64,000 bases of DNA from Salvator merianae (taxonomy: Eukaryota > Chordata > Lepidosauria > Squamata > Teiidae). A model generated the notes under the pieces. The model saw only the letters and a program-made list of their open reading frames with translations. It was not told where the DNA came from and made no database searches. The stretch is taken from assembly GCA_003586115.2 (NCBI GenBank), contig QVOM02000049.1, positions 24,133,514 through 24,197,513 on the forward strand, in the 5' to 3' direction. Shown piece after piece: positions 36,142-49,050 of this stretch. The translations under genes were made by a program, and so were the position numbers. Position 1 is the stretch's first letter; every line of letters starts with the position of its first letter.

Positions 36142-38514
36142 CCAATCCCCCTCCCCCAAAATAAGACGCTGATGACCAATAGGAGTTAGAAGCACAACTG
36201 GACATTTTGTGTACTTCAAGTCACATTGCTAAGAGAAGAAAAATGACATCCATTCAATGTGGCTCAGAGTTTGTCCTATTGTGTCATTAAGCAAATGTCT
36301 CTCATCTTGATACCCAAGAGCTTGCAATCCAGCACCATATCTTTTAGAGGTCATCACGGTGACACAGTTACATCAAGAATTCATGGAATCTTTAGTGCCT
36401 TTGATCCTTTGCAGGTCTTTCTGCTTGCTGGAGAAACAGTGTGTAGCTACTCCATGCTGCAATGACTGATACTTGAAGAATTACCCTGTTGCCTGCATAA
36501 TTACTATGAAACATGACTTATTAAAATAGTTTTTCATAGAAGTTTTTACAGAAGTAGCCTCTACAGAACAGTCTGGCACTTAGGCTTAATTTCTTAAATA
36601 TTTGTTTTCTTTATCTTATCAATGTTACATTTTCGGTATTTGATACTGTATATTTCTAATGCTTTACTATTCTGCTATTTTTTGTATTATTATAAGATTA
36701 TATTATTTTTGTTGTAAATTGTCCTGGTATTTGACTATACAGATAATCAAATAAATCATCTTATTTCTCTCTATACATATACATGAAATATGCAACTTAT
36801 TAGACCATCAATTGTTTTGTTGAATGACTGAAATAGTCCAGTAACTTTAAGGAGAAAAATATTTCATTAAATCAAACAAATAAAATGTAGAGGAGGATCT
36901 AAGAGTAGACCATTCACATGAGTTGTCTGTTATTTCTTTCCAAACACTGTTAACGTGTGCTTTGTGAAAAGCTACAGTGGAAAATTGGCAAAAAATTCTG
37001 GATGAGCTTTCCTTAAAACATAGAGAGAATTTTGATTCACACAGAAAAGTTCTGGATTTGTTCACAAGGCTCTTTGACATCTAGCTGTATTTCACTTACT
37101 AAAAAAAAGGTTCAAGGATAACATATGGTTCAATAAAAAGAGTTGACACATGCATCCAACAAAATCTCAACAATATCTGATGCATAAGCCCCATATCAAT
37201 GGCTCATTTGCTTGAGCATCTTACATGATATAACTTACTTCCTGCTACCAATGTACTTTCTTCAAAGCACAATCATTCAGTCTTTCCACAAAATAATAAC
37301 TAATTTTAACTGAAAAAACAGATTAACAGTAAAATAATCTGTGTGAACATTTAAAGTTCCCAGGATCTAGTATTATGAACCAGAAATTATGCCAGACAAC
37401 AGATTGCAAAGTGAGACTCCATCATGGAACCATTGGACTTATAAAGACGTTTCACTGCATGTGTTAGACTGAAATTGAGGTAACAATTTTGTATATCACT
37501 ACAGGCAGTAGGAAGGTTGTGGCAGAACCAAATAAATCAGCTGATGTGAATGATCCATTTGCTGAGACTAAGCTTTACACCAAATCATCAAGACTGTATA
37601 TCCTGCATTTTAGGACAACCTGATCACATTTTACTATTTCTTTTTCTTTATTCAATACTAGAAAAAGTAGGAGCCCTATTATGGAGTTAGAAACAAAACA
37701 ACCTCATTCAGGGGTATTACCAATCAACATTTTGGAAGGGCATTCCTCCCCTTTTCCTACTACCAGTTGCAAGGCAAAAAAAATTCAAACATTACTTTTT
37801 TTTCTAAAATAACCCAACCAGTAATTTTTTATGGGTTAATTATTAGGTAGGACCCATCAAGTCCTACCATCCAACCCACTTTTGTGCCCCCAGAAGCAAC
37901 CCATGGGATGAAGTGTTCTAGTTTGCATAATGTTCCCTATGACTGGAACAATTCAATATTTTAAGATTTTTCATTTTGTTCCAAGCTTGAAACAAACAAC
38001 AAAAACTGTATTGTGAACAAACCATAGAAAGAATGAGAGCCAAAAGTATGAATGCAACAACAGAGATAACTTTTTTTTATAGATTCTATTCCAGAAAAGT
38101 ATGTATCACAAAAGTATTTGGGCCCCTAATCTATCAAAATCCAGTTTTGCTCATACAGAATACAGTGCCTCTCCAAAGTCTTCAGATTAGTGAATACAGA
38201 AAAATACCTTTTGCTGCAATGTGTGGAATTGTCCCTAACATTCTAGACATTTCAGAGAACTCAAAAAAACCCCAGAGGATACTTCTGCATTTGGTGATTC
38301 TCTTCCCACAATTCCAGAAATAATATAAAAGCAGCACCAGCTGATGTTAGCTCATGTGTTCTGTTTGGATGCAGCACTACAACATTAGAAGTTTCCTTCA
38401 AATGTTTAGGTTAACTGTGAAGATGGCACCTAGGATTGCGAGAACAGTTTGAGGGACTCTGGTATAAGAAAAATGAAAGGAACAAAAATTCCAGTGGAAT
38501 GCTAGGTACTTTGT
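36142..38514. other. Unassigned AT-rich intronic sequence
   Basis: No gene. A weak L2-tail-like stretch at 36690-36760 (TTGTTGTAAATTGTCCTGG then AAATAAATCATC). Confidence 0.4.
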
Positions 38515-39080
38515 TTTATTTATTTACATTTATATCCTGCCCTATACCTGAAGATCTCAGGGTGGGTCACAACAAAATCATAATGAAAGCAGATAACAAA
38601 GAATGACTAAAATAGTGACATTGCCTGCATGGGGAGAGGATGTTGTTCCCTCAGCCAAAGGCCAGAGTAAAGAGAAGAAGAAGAAGAAGAACTTGGTTTT
38701 TATACCCCGCTTTTCTCGGTCGAAGCTGACTCAAAGCGGCTTACAAGGTTATTTTTCGCCCGAAGGCTTGCATCTATCTATCTTTTGCATCACACAATGT
38801 GATGCTCCCTATTTATCTACTTGCAATTACTTGCTTTTTAACAGCTAGGTTGGCTGGAGCTAGAGGCCAGTAGAGGGTGCTCATCCCCTCTACACGGCAG
38901 ACAGGGTCCTTGAACTCCGATCCTCCTACTGAGAGATCACTGCCTTAGCCACCTGCGTCACTGTGCCTCCTTGTCTGAACATATACGTGTCTGAATATAT
39001 AAGAGGTGGGTGCTTGATGCACCGCAGAGGTGAGACTATTCCATAACCTGGGGGCTTTGGCCAAGAATGCCCTCCCATAC
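38515..39080 (-). mobile_element. L2 LINE 3' fragment split by a SINE
   Basis: L2 tail and 3' end at 38515-38662 (TTTATATCCTGCCCTATACC, GAAGATCTCAGGGTGGGTCA) and continuation at about 38985-39080 (CTTGATGCACCGCAGAGGTG, ATTCCATAACCTGGGGGC). The two halves align with 19100-19250 and 19310-19375 respectively. The missing middle is replaced by the SINE at 38663-38970. Confidence 0.75.
38663..38970 (-). mobile_element. tRNA-derived lizard SINE nested in L2
   Basis: Reversed SINE. At left is the (GAA)n tail with GAACTTGGTTTTTATACCCC and GCTGACTCAAAGCGGCTTAC. At right is the tRNA-like head, whose minus strand contains a B-box-like GGAGTTCAAGGACCC and an A-box-like GGTGGCTAAGGCAGTGA. Intact head and tail make it one of the better preserved SINEs here. 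Confidence 0.75.
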
Positions 39081-42000
39081 ATTTCTAGCCACTTAACTTT
39101 TGTATATGCTGAGGACCATGTTTTTTTAAAAAACTTTCAAATGATTTAGATTTATTTAACTAGTCCTACAGGTATTATATCACAGCTACACCTCAATTTA
39201 CCCCTCAAATTTATCCTCATATGGATAAATATGATCCATACAACAGATATGAATTCCAATGGTTGAATTCCAACATATGCCTGCATAAAACAAACTCATT
39301 TTATTTAGTTTAACACTTAAAATGATTATGTGAATTGGGTTTAAACTGTATAAAATAAAAGTCAATTGTGTTGACTGGGAGAGAGAGAAATGAGAGTCAA
39401 GGGTATCAAATTATGTCATTATAAAATTGGGAGCTAGTGCATCATTCCCCCTATCAGCTGTGAAGAATAAGCCCACTCAAGTATTCATTTAAGTAATTTT
39501 TCCACATAGAAACATAGAATTGTTAAAAATAGAATCTCTGCAGCATCTATGAACTAACATATTCTTGTGTGTTTAGCTATAGTAGGCACAGCTAAATATT
39601 GTAGCACTATTTTGCTTGCAAGGATAGTTTTGAACGGTATTATTTTTATTTTCTTACCTACCCACTAATTACATTATTTCCCCCACTCCTCAGACTTTAA
39701 AAGGCTCAGTGAGCTGCTTTCAAAACTATTAGTAAAACAGGTCTCTATCCTCAGGCTTACAATCTAAGAGTGCGTATGACACATGCAGAGATGGGAAATT
39801 GAGAGGGAGAAGAAAAAAGGTCTGTTTCTTCCTAGCTCTCCTCAGACAAAATAATATGCAAGCCTTGTGCTGGTAGTTGGAAGGTGGAAGAAGCAAGATG
39901 GCAGAACTTCCCAGCCTGATGTAAATGGTTGTACAGTAGGGTTCCCATATGACTGTGTAATGCACCTATGAGCCATTATTAGCTCTAAATCATGTTCATA
40001 TTCTTGATTTTTCAATACAGTATTACTATTTTATGCTGCTGGGCTTTGAAGGGAAGGAAGAGAGGAACATCTGGATGGAGCTGAGATGGCAGGACAATCC
40101 ACTGGCTCAGGAGGAAATATCATTATCTGTGTCTGTCTGCACAGTTTCAGGCATTCAGCCATCTTTATTGCATATGTGCCTGAGTGGAAGGAAACCATAT
40201 AAAGAACAGAATGAGAAATGAATGTATGAACTGCGGCAGAAATGGACTGCATACACATTATCAAGGAAGCATGTGAACAAAAAAAAGCTGCATTAGGGAA
40301 AAAGAAGATGGCAAATTAAAACTGCATTAATTCTACTGTTGTGTAGTTATAGGCTTTATCTGTTGCCTTCTCCATCTTTTGCTTCCCTCCGTCATTATTC
40401 CCTTCAACCATTATGATCTTTGTCTATAAGGAACAGTTGGGGTTATGTGTTTCAGAACTGACTGATCAATTCTTGTAAACCATGGTGTTCTTGGTAACTC
40501 TCCCCACTCTGATATTTGAAGGCATCAACTGCCCTTCTTTTCTTCCTGCTTAGTATCAACTATCAAGCTTTCACTGCCAAAAATTACTATAGCAAGGTAC
40601 ACAGCTTTAATGCTTTAAGGTGTTTTAACCTGTATGACACGGATAGTGGATCTTCACTGCAAATGAAATGCCCATCTATAAACTTGCCATTCATTTAAAC
40701 CATCATTTTTCCTGGCTCTGACATTCTTGCACACTGTCCACCTTTATCTATTCAAGAATAAAAGAGAACAAAATTTTCTACTACATCCATTTCTTCATTG
40801 TCAGCTGTAAAACACACAAGTATGCAGGATGACATTATATTTGACTTCTTAACAGTGTAAACCTAGATTTTACACAAATACCAAGTAAAACCTTGAGACT
40901 GGGATTTCTGCAAGGCTTGCTATTACGCTGGCATCACATTCTCAATGAAAATTTTCATGAAAAATAAAATAACTGAAAAATTATTTTCTGTTAGAAAAAT
41001 GTACCAAGCTATTTGAGAATGAAGAAAAAAATATTCACTGTCATAACATATGAATACAACTGGTTAATGGTATAATGCCTTAAATGTCAGGCAATGGATT
41101 GATGGATTGATTGATTGACCGAAACTTTATGTGACACATCGTTAAAGTGGGGCTGCCTGAAATTTCTTGAACTTCATCTGAGAACAATTCTGCCACTGTT
41201 TCTCCTCTTGAATCAACATGCCAAGGTATTTTGACTATGCTCTCCTCGCTGGAGGTGGCACCCAAGGATTTAAACCTTTCCACTCCATCCAGCACATTTA
41301 AACAGCTCCCTCACTACTAATCAAATTTATCATTTAACGAACAGTGGGAAGACAAGGGCTGTTTCCTCCCAATTAATTTGCAAGGATTAGCTGACAGAAG
41401 TGGTTTGTCCTGCTTTGTACAAGTAAAAGATTCTGTTGCAGAAGTGTGCGGTACCTACAGTCACTGCTAGATCAGTGGGCTGTTCAAGGATAAGAGTGGC
41501 TCTAGGTCAAAACAGGTGAACTATTCAAACTATACCCTTAGGATCCTGTTGTCTTAAGTTCTATCCTGAATGTGTAAGGTGCAGATAGTCTTTCTCCTCA
41601 TTCCAAAAAATAATTAGTGGCAGATGTGAACACAATGGTAGTCTGTGTGCAGTATAATAGTGCAGTAAGCATGAACAAAATGTTGGGATTTTTCAGAGTT
41701 TGGTTTCCTGGGGTTCAAGTGTGGTTGGAATGCGTCCTAAAGGAAGACACTGACATAATAACGCCTGCAAGGCAGGCAAGTTAAACACCACCTGGCTCTG
41801 TAGGCCAAATTTAGATAAGGCAATTTATATATACAAAATCTTATTAAGCACTGCAAAGTTAACAAATTAAAGAGAACACTGCATTAAAATAAAAGTGTCT
41901 GCGTGTTCTCTTTTTATTCTAAAATGAAAAATGTTGCAGGCCTCCAATGAACAAAGCTTGTACTATACCTAGGCCATCATTATTTTCTTATTAGCATACC

Positions 42001-42659
42001 ACTGTATATATTACATTCATCTTCAAGTAGACCATTGCACTTCATAATTTTATGAAAAATGAGCTTTCAATATATTCATTCACATACTTCAGAAAGAAGT
42101 TGGAATTGAGTATATTTTCACTACTGATTGTATTTTTGGTCAAGAGAAGAGTTAGTTTACCATATTAAGTTCTCTATTTCCTATTCCTGATTACTGGTCA
42201 TGGATTTGAGACTTGTGTCTTGTACCTAAGAAGTCTATTCTAGTGTGGATAAAATAGTCCACAGCTGTGGTTACACTTATAAATTCTTGTAGTTAGGAAA
42301 TGTGTATATAAAATCTATCTATAGAAAATACACGACAGAAATTAGCGCTGATGTTCTATTTGGCAACTGTCTGTTCTTTAAAGAAAGTTGCATTAATACA
42401 AATTGTTGTTCTTCAAGAAGAGTATAACTGGGAGTAGAAGGCTCACCACAACAAAATCGTAATTCATGTGAATGTCTGGCTTGCTCCCTCACATGAGTTG
42501 GGAGGCAAACTTTTTGTATAAAGTAGAAGATCTCCTATCACACATTTCAGAGAATACACAAGTTAATGGCTTAAGAAATATTGTCATTATTTCCCAGAAA
42601 AAGATGTAATAGTAAACCAAATTTGGGTTCAGGCTATGAACTCTTGACACTTCCTCAAT
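39081..42659. other. Unassigned AT-rich intronic sequence
   Basis: No gene recognised. A short (GATT)n stretch at 41093-41118. The following 41120-41290 is somewhat GC-richer but matches nothing I know. Confidence 0.4.
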
Positions 42660-42898
42660 TTCCCACTGGTGTATCAATGGCTACTAGAATTGATGCGTAG
42701 ATATTGGCTTCAGGTTGGAGAGACAGGCAGGATTCCTTTAAAGGCCATTTGCAGGGAGTCGAGAGCAGGTGAAGGTTTCGCCTTTGTCTTCTGCTTGAGG
42801 ATGCCCAGGAGCAATTAGTGGGCCACTGCGTGAGACAGGATGCTGGATTAGATGGGCTGTGGCCTGATCCTGCAGCACTTATGTTATGTTCTTATGTT
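42660..42898 (+). mobile_element. CR1 LINE 3' UTR
   Basis: The same 3' UTR as at 12290-12515: GGTTGGAGAGACAGGCAGGA, TTTGCAGGGAGTCGAGAGCAG, TTTGTCTTCTGCTTGAGGATG, GTGAGACAGGATGCTGGATT, and the terminal TTATGTTCTTATGTT. A 5'-truncated insertion with no coding part. Confidence 0.85.
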
Positions 42899-43675
42899 AA
42901 TTGCAAAGCCTGCACACCTGTCCTGACTAAAAACATACCAGGGTTTGCTTTAATACTTATATGAAAGCAATCAAAGTAAGAGCCATAGAATATGGAACAC
43001 AAGCATGCTGTACTAGCCAGAAAGAAAAGAGAAGGGATAGAAACCTGTATTTGATCAATTACATTACAAAGCAAATTTTTATGCAATGTGTATTTTTGTT
43101 TGTCTATTATGCATGCCCAGGAATGAGAGGAAGGAAGAAAATGAAGATTTCTAGAAATAGCAAGAACAATGAAGCAGTAATAGAGCTTGACAGCAATAAA
43201 GTTTGTCCACGTAGTTATCCTGGTAACCAGAGCTGCTGGTCTCCCGAGATAAATTTAAAGCCTGCCAAAGAAGACCATTTGGAAAGTTCAGCTGCTCTAT
43301 CTTTGGATCATTAAGATTATTTGTTAGGTCAAGCCACATCCCAGAACACCTATAGCTGAAAATTCAAGCATTTGTTCCAAAATCAGAAGTGGCATATTAA
43401 GTATGCCCTGTAGATTTGGAGAATGTTCCCCGACATTGAAAAACAATCATAGTTGTTTCACATACAGTTGTAAAGAATGGCTGTTTTGCTGATAGATCTT
43501 CTTCTCTGTATTAATTTACAAAAGATTAACAACTAAAATCAAAAAGGCCCTGACACTGTAATTTACCCTATAAGTGATATCCATGTGAAGATTGAAATTG
43601 TTTGCTCAAAAGGCCATGATTAGGACTACCAGAATACCATACAGATGAAGATGCACACATAAATTGAAATATAAT
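42899..43675. other. Unassigned intronic sequence
   Basis: No gene or classified repeat recognised; the frame at 42961-43314 shows no known domain. Confidence 0.4.
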
Positions 43676-43950
43676 GTGCAAAAGTTTTAGGCAGGCATGG
43701 AAAAATGCTGCAAACAAGAATGCTTTCAAAAATAGAAGTGTTAATAGTTTATTTTTATCAATTAACAAAATGTAAAGTGAATGAACAAAAGAGAAAGAGT
43801 AGCCACACCAAATATTGATTTAATTTAGATTTGTCTTTTGTTCATTCACTGTGCATTTTGTTAAATAATAAAAATAATCAGGTTAAATGTTATTTTTGAA
43901 AGCATTCTTCCTTTGCAGCGTCTTTCCATACTTGCCTAAAACTTCTGCAC
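43676..43950. mobile_element. Palindromic Tc1/mariner-like MITE
   Basis: Two long inverted arms of about 115 bp: 43676-43791 starting GTGCAAAAGTTTTAGGCAGG and 43835-43950, whose reverse complement starts GTGCAGAAGTTTTAGGCAAG. They pair again at GAATGCTTTCAAAAATA and GTGAATGAACAAAAG. The right outer end reads (reversed) TACAGTACTGTGCAGAAG. Ends of the ACAGT-CTGTGCAAAAGTTTTAGGCA type are known from Tc1/mariner-derived elements; the TA duplication on the left is obscured by divergence. Confidence 0.8.
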
Positions 43951-43960
43951 AGTACTGTAC

Positions 43961-45120
43961 ATGCCACAGAAAACCATGGACTTTACTGATAAATAAGTAT
44001 TGATGTGCACATATACATAAACAAATTTAGGCCTACTGTAGATGCTCTAAGATGTGGTAAACCTTACAAGTATGGCTGATTCTCTTCAGATGGGCTTTAT
44101 GGAAAAACGCCTGAAAACTGGCTCATTTACTGCTACTAAATGAAGTATAACAATGCTCAAGGTATACAAAATTTAATGGTAAAGCCTTCATGGGCTAGAG
44201 TCTTCAGCAAACGCTGCATCCACAAGGTATCTGGGGTTGTGGTAAACATCTATTTCTGCCTTCTTTTGGCTTCTAGGATTTCTAGGGGAGCAAGAGGTCT
44301 TTTTAAAATATTCCAGGGCCACTCGCATCACTTCATTTGGTTCTAGATGCTGTGTGAACATACATGGCAGCTAGGAAACAATTACACAGCTGGCAAAGAA
44401 GCTGCCATTACTTCAGGGGACAAAAATGCTGTCAGAATTTTATCAGCAGTTTGCCGATTGTCCCCAGCCAGGATTTCCAAGCCATGGCTTCCATCTTGCC
44501 CATAAGATCACCCGGAGTCTTCACTCACTCTTGTGCCATCATAAAATTTGTTCACCCTAAGGATCACTTGAGATGGACATGGTAAAGCAAAACAAGGGAA
44601 GCAAAAGGAAATTAGGCATCACTAGTTTTCAATTTTCAGTCAGATGTCTTGCACAGAGAAAAAGAAAAAAGATTGGCTGAAAAACAGGTCTTGTGTTCCA
44701 ACAATAATATCAAAGGATGAATATTTGTTAATTCTCATTCCTGTTAAAGTAACAACATAGTAGCAAAGTAAAAAAACATTTATGGGAAGTTGGGAACTGG
44801 ACATTGCTGCTCACTGCTCTGGCGGGATTATGGCTTCATCGCCTTCACCACAACAGAGAACACCCTTTGTTTCCAGCAGCAATGTCACTCATTCAGGGTT
44901 TTTTCTGCTGGGAAAAAACTATAACCAGCACTAGGTGATCCATTAAGGAACCCAAAGGTTTCAAATAATGAAGTTTAGCTTTTTTTGTAGCAAGTAGCAA
45001 CTCCTACCAACAGACCTTTAACTCAGGAAAGCATCACCTTCATCAAATATCAGATTTTACTGCATCATCAACAAAATATCAAACAATGATAGTTTCTTCA
45101 CTATTTCACTGAATTTAAAT
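43961..45120. other. Unassigned intronic sequence
   Basis: No gene recognised. 44140-44590 is non-repetitive and of mixed composition, a possible conserved element. Confidence 0.35.
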
Positions 45121-45194
45121 TTAAATAAATACATGCAGGGACACGGTCATAGCTTTAATGTCTAAATCTAAAAGACATGTTTGCATGCTTCATT

Positions 45195-45295
45195 TAAATA
45201 TGTTTTATGTTTCTTGATTGATTGTTCACTGCCCTGAGACTTTGGTTGATAGGGCAGTATATACATTTTTAATAAACTAAACTTTATTAAACAAG
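45195..45295 (+). mobile_element. L2-type LINE/SINE 3' tail
   Basis: TTGATTGTTCACTGCCCTGAGACTT-type sequence, then GATAGGGCAGTATATACATT and AATAAACTAAAC. This is the classic tail pattern (CCCTGAG, GGGCRGTATATAAAT, AATAAA) in plus orientation. Confidence 0.7.
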
Positions 45296-46354
45296 CTATT
45301 TTTGAGAGTCCTAAGAAATATGCATTTTTAAAATTCATCAGCATTTTTTTAAATTCATCAGTTGGAAACTAACTCTGTATTCAGCCATTCTGTGTGACTT
45401 CAAAGACCACCATTGTTACAAGACCACTTAGAAAATCAAAAGAGTATCTTTGATAATAATAAACATACAGTTATTGAAGCACAGGAAGCTAAAACAGATG
45501 GTTTCGCTGAGGAAAGTATTTTTTAATTTATTTTTACTTTACAGTTCCACATTGCCCCACATATAGGACAACTTTTTAAAAATGCAGATATAGTATACTA
45601 AAACAGCTCTTCGTGAACAGTTTTTTTTTTTTAAAAAAAGAACTGCATTTGGGAAAATAACTGCAGGAAAGCAAAATGGTACAGTAGCTATGAAACAGAT
45701 GAGTATAATTTTCTTGAAGAAAGGGCGCTATTAGCAACAGTTACTTATAGACACAACTGCAGTGCTTTGTAAATGAATGCCATATGATTTTTGTCAGACA
45801 GAACTCCTACATATTATCATTAAAACCACTTTCTTGCCTCAATTATGCACTTTCAAATACTGAACCTATTCATGTCTGAAATAACTATGGCCTACATTCT
45901 TCTTCTTTTCCTCTTATTGCCAATCACTCACACATATTCCACATACAAGAGAGTAGCTCCTACAAGCAATTCATAATTTTTCTTTATGTTCTGATGAAAA
46001 AAGACTGAACCTTTGCCCTGCAAATCTTTTTCATTCCCGCATATAAAATAACCTTCTCTTCTTCTCAGGTGGCTGAGAGCCAGAAGTCACATATGTGGTG
46101 AATTTACATATATATATTATGAACGTGAAGGATAAAACTGTGTTCTCCAGCACAGCAATGGTTCTGTGTCTTGATTCAAATTTCATAGAGTATTTTTGAA
46201 AACTTTAACATGGTAACCTATCTGTCAGGTTTTCGATCTTCCCTTATCTGTGTCCTATTTCCCCATTTTTCTTTTCTGCCAGTTGCCTTCACCAGACAGA
46301 TACATGAATGTTATCAGAGGTGATGAATAGCAGCTTTCTGCTTCAAAAAGATAA
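45296..46354. other. Unassigned intronic sequence
   Basis: No gene or classified repeat recognised. Short T/A homopolymer hairpin near 45621-45639. Confidence 0.4.
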
Positions 46355-46705
46355 CGATCAATGACTACTAGCCCGGATGGCTATGTGAATTCATCTGACA
46401 TGAGAGGCAGTGTGTCTTTGTTTGGGGACTGAGTAGGGAAGTGACCTGTTTGTGCTTTGATTTGCAGTAGGTTTCTGGACTAGATGGGCACTGATGAACA
46501 GGCTTCTGGACTCGATGGGCATTTGCAGGGACAGGCAGGATGCCATTTGCAGGGAGCTGAAAGTAGGCAAAGGTTTGGCCTTTGTCTTCTGCCTGAGAAT
46601 GCCCAGAAGCAATTGGTGGGCCACTGTGTGAGAGGGGAAGCTGGGCTAGATGGGTTGTGTGTCCTAATTCAGCAGAACTCCTCTTATGTTCTTATATGAT
46701 ACAGC
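46355..46705 (+). mobile_element. CR1 LINE 3' UTR
   Basis: The CR1 3' end shared with 12290 and 42660: GACTACTAGCCCGGATGGCTA, TTTGCAGGGAGCTGAAAGTAG, TTTGTCTTCTGCCTGAGAATG, AATTGGTGGGCCACTGTGTG, and CTCTTATGTTCTTATATG at the end. A short internal duplication (CTGGACTAGATGGGCA / CTGGACTCGATGGGCA) lies at 46476-46511. Confidence 0.85.
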
Positions 46706-46899
46706 AGGACGTCTCTTATGTTATTACATTATAATGGCTTTTAGATATTCCTGAGAACATCAGCTCATATCTACTTTGTGAGGGTATCACTAGACTGACA
46801 ATATGGTAGCGCTGGAGACTTTGTACTTGAATAAACAGAAATTCATACCTGTGGATTACAATGTCTAGTACCTAGTTGTGTGTGGTAATGTTTTTACTT

Positions 46900-47690
46900 G
46901 AGATGGCTCCTCCCTCTGGAAACAGCCTTAATTTGTTGGGCTTCCGTCAAAAGAAAATTGGTCAATTTAAGATCTAATCTAAATTGTCTGTTATAAATAC
47001 TAATGAAAAGAGAATTTACTCAGCATCCCTGCAATTTCTTTCCCCCCTTCTAGGACACGTTTGGCTTCTTCATCATCCGAGAAGGATGCTAAAAGTCTTG
47101 AATTGACAGATTCTGTAGATCTGTAAACCATGGCTGTTTTTATGGTGTAATTAACAAGAGATTGAGATAGATGGCATAAAGCCCAGTTCCTTTATCTGTC
47201 CTGAGCAGGTGGTTCCAGGTGATGTGAGCTGTGTGCTGCTGTCAAAAAGACAGCTATTATCAGCACGCTGAATTGTAGAAATATCTGCTGAATTGCTTGT
47301 AGCTTGTCTTCACGCCAACTCCTGCATCTCTGTCCTGCTGCAGGACTGCTCATCCCAGCCATATGTTCCAACCTGACTGAAAAGATGTGAAAAGAAAATT
47401 TCCATCCATCTGAATGTCTCTTTCACTTTCCTGGCCAAAAAAGATGTCTCATTTCACATTGTCTGTTTACACAAGTAAGGACATCTCTGTCAATGCTTTT
47501 TAGGGCATGGCACCTCTTGATTGCCTTGGCAAATTACCACAGTGCAAGTATTGACAATCCTGTCCTTAATTTCAGTTTCCATCCATCTTTCGTGGAATAC
47601 TTTCTGGCCCAGGTGGGTCTACCAGCCACAAAAGCTAGCATCTGCCATGAGGACTATAGTACAGGGTGTTACTAGGCCCAATCCTTTATA
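46900..47690. other. Non-repetitive block, candidate conserved non-coding element
   Basis: No repeat family, no coding frame and a mixed composition unlike the AT-rich surroundings. Contains homeodomain-like TAATTAAC and GATA-type TTATCT and TTATCA words. That such blocks in GMDS introns act on neighbouring forkhead genes (FOXC1, FOXF2, FOXQ1 lie nearby in other vertebrates) is inference. No conservation could be tested here. Confidence 0.25.
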
Positions 47691-47700
47691 CAGAAACTAT

Positions 47701-48215
47701 GGCCCTGTTTGAACTTTGCAAAAGGAATGTTCCTGTCCACTTGCTAGTGATGTGCATTTGCACCTTCAAACGGAATCAGCCGCCTTGAAGCTCACCGAAG
47801 CCCACCTGATGCTCACCCGAAGCTGAATAGTACTGGTGAAAAAAAAAGCAGATTGGAATCCGCCTAGTGTGATCAAGTGTATATCAGGGAGCTGTGTTTG
47901 CACTACTTCCGGGTTTGAAATGCCGGTGGGGAGGGGCTGTTGGGCCCACGCAGGCACCATCTGACGCTTCACAACCCAGTTTGCACTTTTGGCTTTGGAA
48001 CTCAGCTGCTGTATCAAAGACAACTTCAAAAGGAGCTGCTCTGGCTTCAGAAACAGCTCCATAACTAGTGCATTCCCATTCACACTGCTCCCCCTGCTGG
48101 TCAGCTTGCAAACTGTTCCATTGCTGACAAGTGCGAATACTCATCAATATACCTGATTCTGGCTGGCCCAAACCCTGCTAATTAGTACGTTCTACTCTCC
48201 TAAGTGCGAAACGCC
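47701..48215. mobile_element. Unclassified DNA-element family, copy 2
   Basis: Ends: left GGCCCTGTTTGAACTTTG; right, reverse complemented, GGCGTTTCGCACTTAG. CTAT precedes (47697-47700) and follows (48216-48219), an apparent 4-bp target duplication. The interior shares ACTTCCGG and AAGTGCGAAT words with other members but is the most divergent. No coding capacity. Confidence 0.6.
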
Positions 48216-48681
48216 CTATATAACCTAGAAGGAGTTCACTTTTCAGTATTTCTGTAATTCTGTCATGGAATGGAAATACAAGGAAGGGATGATGTTAATA
48301 GCAGCACTGGGCATTGAGTCTTGACCAGATATCAACTTTCTTAGCAACTGGGTTAGAATAATCAAGTCAACGCAATCTGGTGCTATTGTCTGGTTCAGCA
48401 GACTTGGTGAAAGAAATCTTGTGTTATATCTATTAATACCATCATGTGACAGATGCACTGAGATGGTAGAATATTTTCAATTAAGCTTCTCAGTTACACA
48501 AAACATTTCTCTCTTGCCATAATATATTTTTTTTGCAAGTTTGAGGAAGATCAAATAGTTTAGTTGTTTCCCTAGTCACTGACTGTAAGCAGTAATTGAC
48601 AAACTAAAGCTTGTCCCCAGATACAACAGAAAACTGGAAATGCAACACGTATCTGCAAGCAAATCACACCCAAGGTAACTT
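48216..48681. other. Unassigned intronic sequence
   Basis: Nothing recognised. Confidence 0.4.
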
Positions 48682-49050
48682 GGGATCTGTTCGCACTTAC
48701 CCATTAGTGAACCAGCGGATGCTCACTGATGGAGTAGATCCACACTCTGCAATACGCAGTGGCCAGGAGTGTCTGCAGCCACTCCTGGATGCTATTAGAT
48801 GTGGACAGATGAAACACTGCCCACAGCTTGACTGGGAACAGCTGGATTGCTCCCAGCCAGCAGTGTTTGTATCTTCTTCCGATGGCAAACGCTGTGAGGT
48901 GGGAGCGCAGCTATGGCAGTGCAGTCAAGTGCCATGTCCGGAGTACAGGGCTATTCTAGCACTCACAGTATGAATGGCCACTGCACTGCTGGGTCTTGAC
49001 CAGCTTAGAATGGTATAATTATTCTAAGCTGGGCAGTGCAAAAAGGCCTC
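48682..49050 (+). mobile_element. Unclassified DNA-element family, copy 3
   Basis: Ends: left GGGATCTGTTCGCACTTAC, right AGTGCAAAAAGGCCTC. The interior has GGGAACAGCTGGATTGCTCC and CTTCTTCCGATGGCAAACGC, matching the order of motifs in 54570-55045. No clear target duplication was found. The open frame across it has no known domain. Confidence 0.6.

Noticed and set aside
41080..41295. 71-residue minus-strand frame as a gene fragment
   Set aside because: No recognisable domain; its C terminus is a translation of a short GATT repeat.
48611..48973. 120-residue open frame rich in Cys and Gln
   Set aside because: It lies almost wholly within a non-autonomous DNA element (48682-49050); the Cys content comes from repeated GCAG/TGC words.
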